Source: Pelomonas aquatica | Lineage (GTDB): Bacteria > Pseudomonadota > Gammaproteobacteria > Burkholderiales > Burkholderiaceae_C | Direction: 5' to 3' | Length of the DNA: 64,000 bases | Assembly: GCF_026712205.1 (NCBI RefSeq) | Contig: NZ_JAPPUW010000015.1 | Span: 62,001 to 126,000, forward strand | Shown: positions 61,336-64,000 of the stretch, in pieces | How the letters are laid out: each line of letters starts with the position of its first letter | How positions within the stretch are numbered: the first letter of the stretch is position 1 | Made by a program: the position numbers and the translations under genes | Notes under the pieces: model-generated | Database searches by the model: none | Told to the model about the DNA's origin: nothing | Seen by the model: only the letters and a program-made list of their open reading frames with translations

Positions 61336-62507
61336 GGCTCCAGGCTCTGTTCCTCGCGGCTGCGCTGGCCGCGGGGCCGGCATTGGCCGACGCGCCCCGG
61401 CTGCTGGTCTGGATCAACGGCGACAAGGCCTACAACGGCCTGCAGAAGGTCGGCAACGCTTTCGAGAAGGTCTCGGGCGTCAAGGTCGTCGTGGAGCACC
61501 CGGTCGACCCGACCGACAAGTTCCAGCAGGCCGCTGGCGCCGGCAAGGGCCCGGACATCTTCTGCTGGCCGCACGACCGCGTCGGCGAATGGGCCAAGGC
61601 CGGGCTGCTGACCGCGCTGCGCCCCTCCGCCCGGCTCAAGGCCGAGGTCGAGGAGCAGGCCTGGTCGGCGATGAGCTACCGCGGCCGCATCTGGGGCTAC
61701 CCCATCGCCATCGAGACGACCGGCCTCATCTACAACAAGGCCCTGGTGCCCAACCCGCCCGCGACGTGGGACGAGCTGATCGCCATCGACAACAAGCTCC
61801 AGGCCCAGGGCAGGCACGCCATCCTCTGGGACTACAACAAGAGCTTCTTCAGCTGGCCCGTGCTGGCCGGTGCGGGCGGCGTGATCTTCGGCCGCGATGC
61901 GCAGGGTGACTTCGACCCGAGGAAGGTCGACGTCAACAACGCCGGCGCGCTGGCCGGCGCGCAGATGATCGAGCGCCTCATCAAGGGCGGCCACATGCCC
62001 CGCGGCGCACGCTACGCCGAGATGGAATCGGCCTTCGCCCGCGGCGAGACCGCGATGATGATCTCCGGCCCCTGGGCCTGGGACAACGCCCGCAAGGCCA
62101 GGATCGACTTCGGCGTCGCGCCCATCCCGGCCGTCGTCGCCGGCCAGCCCAGCAAGAGCTTCGTCGGCGTGCTGGGCTGCATGATCGCGGCACCCAGCAG
62201 GAACAAGGACATCGCCAAGGAGTTCCTCGAGAACCACCTGATGCGGCCCGAGGCGCTGAAGGTGCTGGACGCCGATGTACCCATCGGCGTGCCGGCCAAC
62301 AAGGCCTTCTACGGCGAGCTGTCGGTCAACCCGCTCATCAAAGCCAGCATGGCGAACGCCCGCGCAGGCGCCCCCATCCCCAACATCCCCGAGGTGGGCC
62401 GCTTCTGGACCGCGATGGACGCGGCTCTCGAAGCCATCACCAACGGCCTTCAATCGCCCAAGGACGCGCTCGACGGCGCCGCCGCACGGATGCTGCTGAA
62501 CAAATGA
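61332..62507 (+). CDS. malE: Periplasmic maltose/maltodextrin-binding protein
   Basis: 391 residues. Signal peptide MRLQALFLAAALAAGPALA is cleaved before DAPRLL. The mature protein fits MalE/solute-binding family 1: RLLVWINGDKAYNGLQ, WPHDRVGEWAKAGLL, WGYPIAIETTGLIYNKALVP, MISGPWAWDN, and C-terminal IPEVGRFWTAMDAAL. It would deliver maltodextrins to MalF-MalG. Overlaps of 4 nt link it to malK and malF. Confidence 0.93.
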   Translation: MRLQALFLAAALAAGPALADAPRLLVWINGDKAYNGLQKVGNAFEKVSGVKVVVEHPVDPTDKFQQAAGAGKGPDIFCWPHDRVGEWAKAGLLTALRPSARLKAEVEEQAWSAMSYRGRIWGYPIAIETTGLIYNKALVPNPPATWDELIAIDNKLQAQGRHAILWDYNKSFFSWPVLAGAGGVIFGRDAQGDFDPRKVDVNNAGALAGAQMIERLIKGGHMPRGARYAEMESAFARGETAMMISGPWAWDNARKARIDFGVAPIPAVVAGQPSKSFVGVLGCMIAAPSRNKDIAKEFLENHLMRPEALKVLDADVPIGVPANKAFYGELSVNPLIKASMANARAGAPIPNIPEVGRFWTAMDAALEAITNGLQSPKDALDGAAARMLLNK

Positions 62508-64000
62508 ACGCCGTTTCGTCCGCCCTGGGCCAGGGCAGCTACTCCACGCTGCCGCCGACGCTGACCGACAAGCTCGCCGGGCTGCTGCGCTGGCCGCTCG
62601 TCGCGGCCGCCATCGCCGCCGCCCTCTATCTCGTCTTCGTCGTCTACACGACCGGCCAGGCCGCCTGGGCCGCCGGCCTGCTGGTGTTGTTCACGGCCGG
62701 CTTCTACGTGTATCTCAGCCGTGGCGGCTTCGCCTGGCGCTACCTCTTCCCCGGCGTGGCCGGCGTGCTGGTCTTCATCGCCTTCCCGCTGGTCTACACG
62801 GCGCAGATCGGCTTCACCAACTATTCCAGCACCCATCTGCTCAGCGAGAGCCGCGTGCGCGACTACCTGCTGGAGCAGCACGACGCCATCGAGGATCAGG
62901 TGCTGGCCTACAGCCTGCACGCCGACGGCGCCGAGTTCCGCCTCGTGCTGCAGCCCGAGGCCGGTGCCGCGCCGCGCTGGGTGTCGCCGCCGCTGGCGCT
63001 GCGCAAGGCCGTCGGCGCCCTGCGGGTGGATCTCGCGGCCGCCGACGCCGAGCACCTGCCGCTGACCGCGCCGCTGCAGGCCGCGCTGCCGCTGACCGAA
63101 CTGATCCGCCACCGCGACACGCTGAGCAGGCTGGTGCTGGTGCTGCCCGACAAGACCGAGCTGCACTACCTCGGCCTGCGCGAGTTCGGCCCCGTCAAGC
63201 CGCAATGGACCGCGAATGCCGACGGCAGCCTGACCCGCACCGCCGACGGCACCGTCTTCAAGCCCAACCGCGACAGCGGCTTCTTCGAGTCCCAGGGCGG
63301 CGAGACGCTGCAACCCGGCTTCAAGGCCTTCATCGGCGTGGGCAACTACGCGCGCATGCTTTTCGACGCCGAGTTCCGCGGGCCCTTCCTGTCCATCTTC
63401 AGCTGGACGGTCGTGTTCTCGGCGCTCACAGTGGCCTGCGCCACCGCCATCGGCATGCTGTTCGCCGTGCTGCTGAACTGGGAGGGCATGCGGTTCCGCA
63501 CCACCTACCGCACCCTGCTCTTCCTGCCCTATGCGGTGCCGGGCTTCATCTCCATCCTCGTGTTCAAGGGCCTGTTCAACCAGAACTTCGGCGAGATCAA
63601 CGCCATCCTGAACGCGCTGTTCGGCATCAAGCCCGCCTGGTTCGCCGACCCGCTGCTGGCCAAGACCATGCTGCTCATCGTCAACGTCTGGCTGGGCTAC
63701 CCCTACATCATGATCCTGTGCTCGGGGCTGCTGAAGGCGATCCCGGCCGACCTGTACGAAGCCTCGGCCCTGGCCGGCGCCAGCCCCGCGACCAACTTCC
63801 TGAAGATCACCGCGCCCCTCATCATCAAGCCGCTGGCGCCGCTGCTGGTCAGCGCCTTCGCGTTCAACTTCAACAACTTCGTGCTGATCGCGCTGCTGAC
63901 CGACGGCCGGCCGGACTTCCTGTCCACCAAGCTGCCCGCGGGTCAGACCGACATCCTCGTCAGCTACACCTACCGCATCGCCTTCCGCGACTCGGGCTCG
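62504..64000 (+). CDS. malF: Maltose ABC transporter permease MalF, C-terminus cut by the window edge
   Basis: 499 codons are visible without a stop; E. coli MalF has 514, so only the last few residues seem missing. It starts at the ATG overlapping the malE stop. N-terminal helices are followed by a large periplasmic P2-type loop (about 105-260), which in E. coli contacts MalE, and then the permease core with the EAA-type motif EASALAGASPATNFLKI. The presence of P2 marks the enterobacterial-type transporter. malG is expected next, outside the window. Confidence 0.93.
   Translation, partial: MNAVSSALGQGSYSTLPPTLTDKLAGLLRWPLVAAAIAAALYLVFVVYTTGQAAWAAGLLVLFTAGFYVYLSRGGFAWRYLFPGVAGVLVFIAFPLVYTAQIGFTNYSSTHLLSESRVRDYLLEQHDAIEDQVLAYSLHADGAEFRLVLQPEAGAAPRWVSPPLALRKAVGALRVDLAAADAEHLPLTAPLQAALPLTELIRHRDTLSRLVLVLPDKTELHYLGLREFGPVKPQWTANADGSLTRTADGTVFKPNRDSGFFESQGGETLQPGFKAFIGVGNYARMLFDAEFRGPFLSIFSWTVVFSALTVACATAIGMLFAVLLNWEGMRFRTTYRTLLFLPYAVPGFISILVFKGLFNQNFGEINAILNALFGIKPAWFADPLLAKTMLLIVNVWLGYPYIMILCSGLLKAIPADLYEASALAGASPATNFLKITAPLIIKPLAPLLVSAFAFNFNNFVLIALLTDGRPDFLSTKLPAGQTDILVSYTYRIAFRDSGS

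Overview
The window is about 70% GC, very densely coding, and carries gene orders typical of Burkholderiales (Betaproteobacteria), probably the Rubrivivax/Roseateles/Leptothrix group. Supporting orders are rpsP-rimM-trmD-rplS, folK-pcnB-HAD-hda, murJ next to rpsT, DUF3579-argD-argF and DUF47-pit. Two PEP-CTERM proteins and an exported starch-degrading set fit the same group. No tRNA, rRNA, CRISPR array, prophage or complete insertion sequence was found. The group assignment is an inference from gene order and remembered protein similarity, not a search.

Layout. 1-5.3 kb: start of a quinone oxidoreductase (-), then a + run of EamA permease, rluA, SDR, Tim44-like protein and an S9 lipoprotein peptidase. 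5.3-9.4 kb (-): late cobalamin genes (phosphatase, cobS, cobT, CbiB-like) and a Nudix CoA pyrophosphatase. 9.4-11.5 kb (-): rpsP-rimM-trmD-rplS operon ending in a terminator. 11.7-14.5 kb: GNAT and TM2-like proteins (+), then Pit and DUF47 (-). 14.5-21.4 kb (-): folK, pcnB, HAD, hda, AI-2E permease, SirB1 protein and murJ, mostly with 1-4 nt overlaps. 21.5-25.5 kb: rpsT, an alpha/beta hydrolase, DUF3579, argD and argF. 25.5-30.4 kb (-): an accessory cluster of exported PHP-domain protein, PCuAC-like protein, peptidylprolyl isomerase and HupE. 30.7-36.9 kb (+): PEP-CTERM protein, TIGR02466 oxygenase, spermidine synthase-like membrane fusion, metallophosphoesterase and kinase-USP fusion. 36.8-40.5 kb: chrB-chrA, YkgJ and a transglutaminase/TPR lipoprotein.

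40.7-64 kb is a maltodextrin/starch/glycogen island. Two pullulanases (-) and two exported GH13 enzymes (+) would act outside the cytoplasm. MalE-MalF-MalK (+, MalF cut by the window edge) would import maltodextrins. MalQ, GlgX, GlgB and GlgP (-) would process them and glycogen in the cytoplasm. The three regulatory intergenic regions of the island each carry two copies of a 15-bp motif with consensus TGTAGTTTGACTACA. This looks like an undescribed local regulon operator; no regulator gene lies in the window.

Most notable observations: the paired operator motif; a synonymously diverged duplication of the last 62 bp of argF flanking a 94-bp palindromic insert; the PHP/PCuAC-like/PPIase/HupE cluster, whose PCuAC-like member lacks the usual copper ligands; hairpins overlapping the starts of the TIGR02466 gene and rimM; a reverse-oriented Pho-box-like site before DUF47-pit; and a dispersed palindromic repeat inside the glycogen operon.
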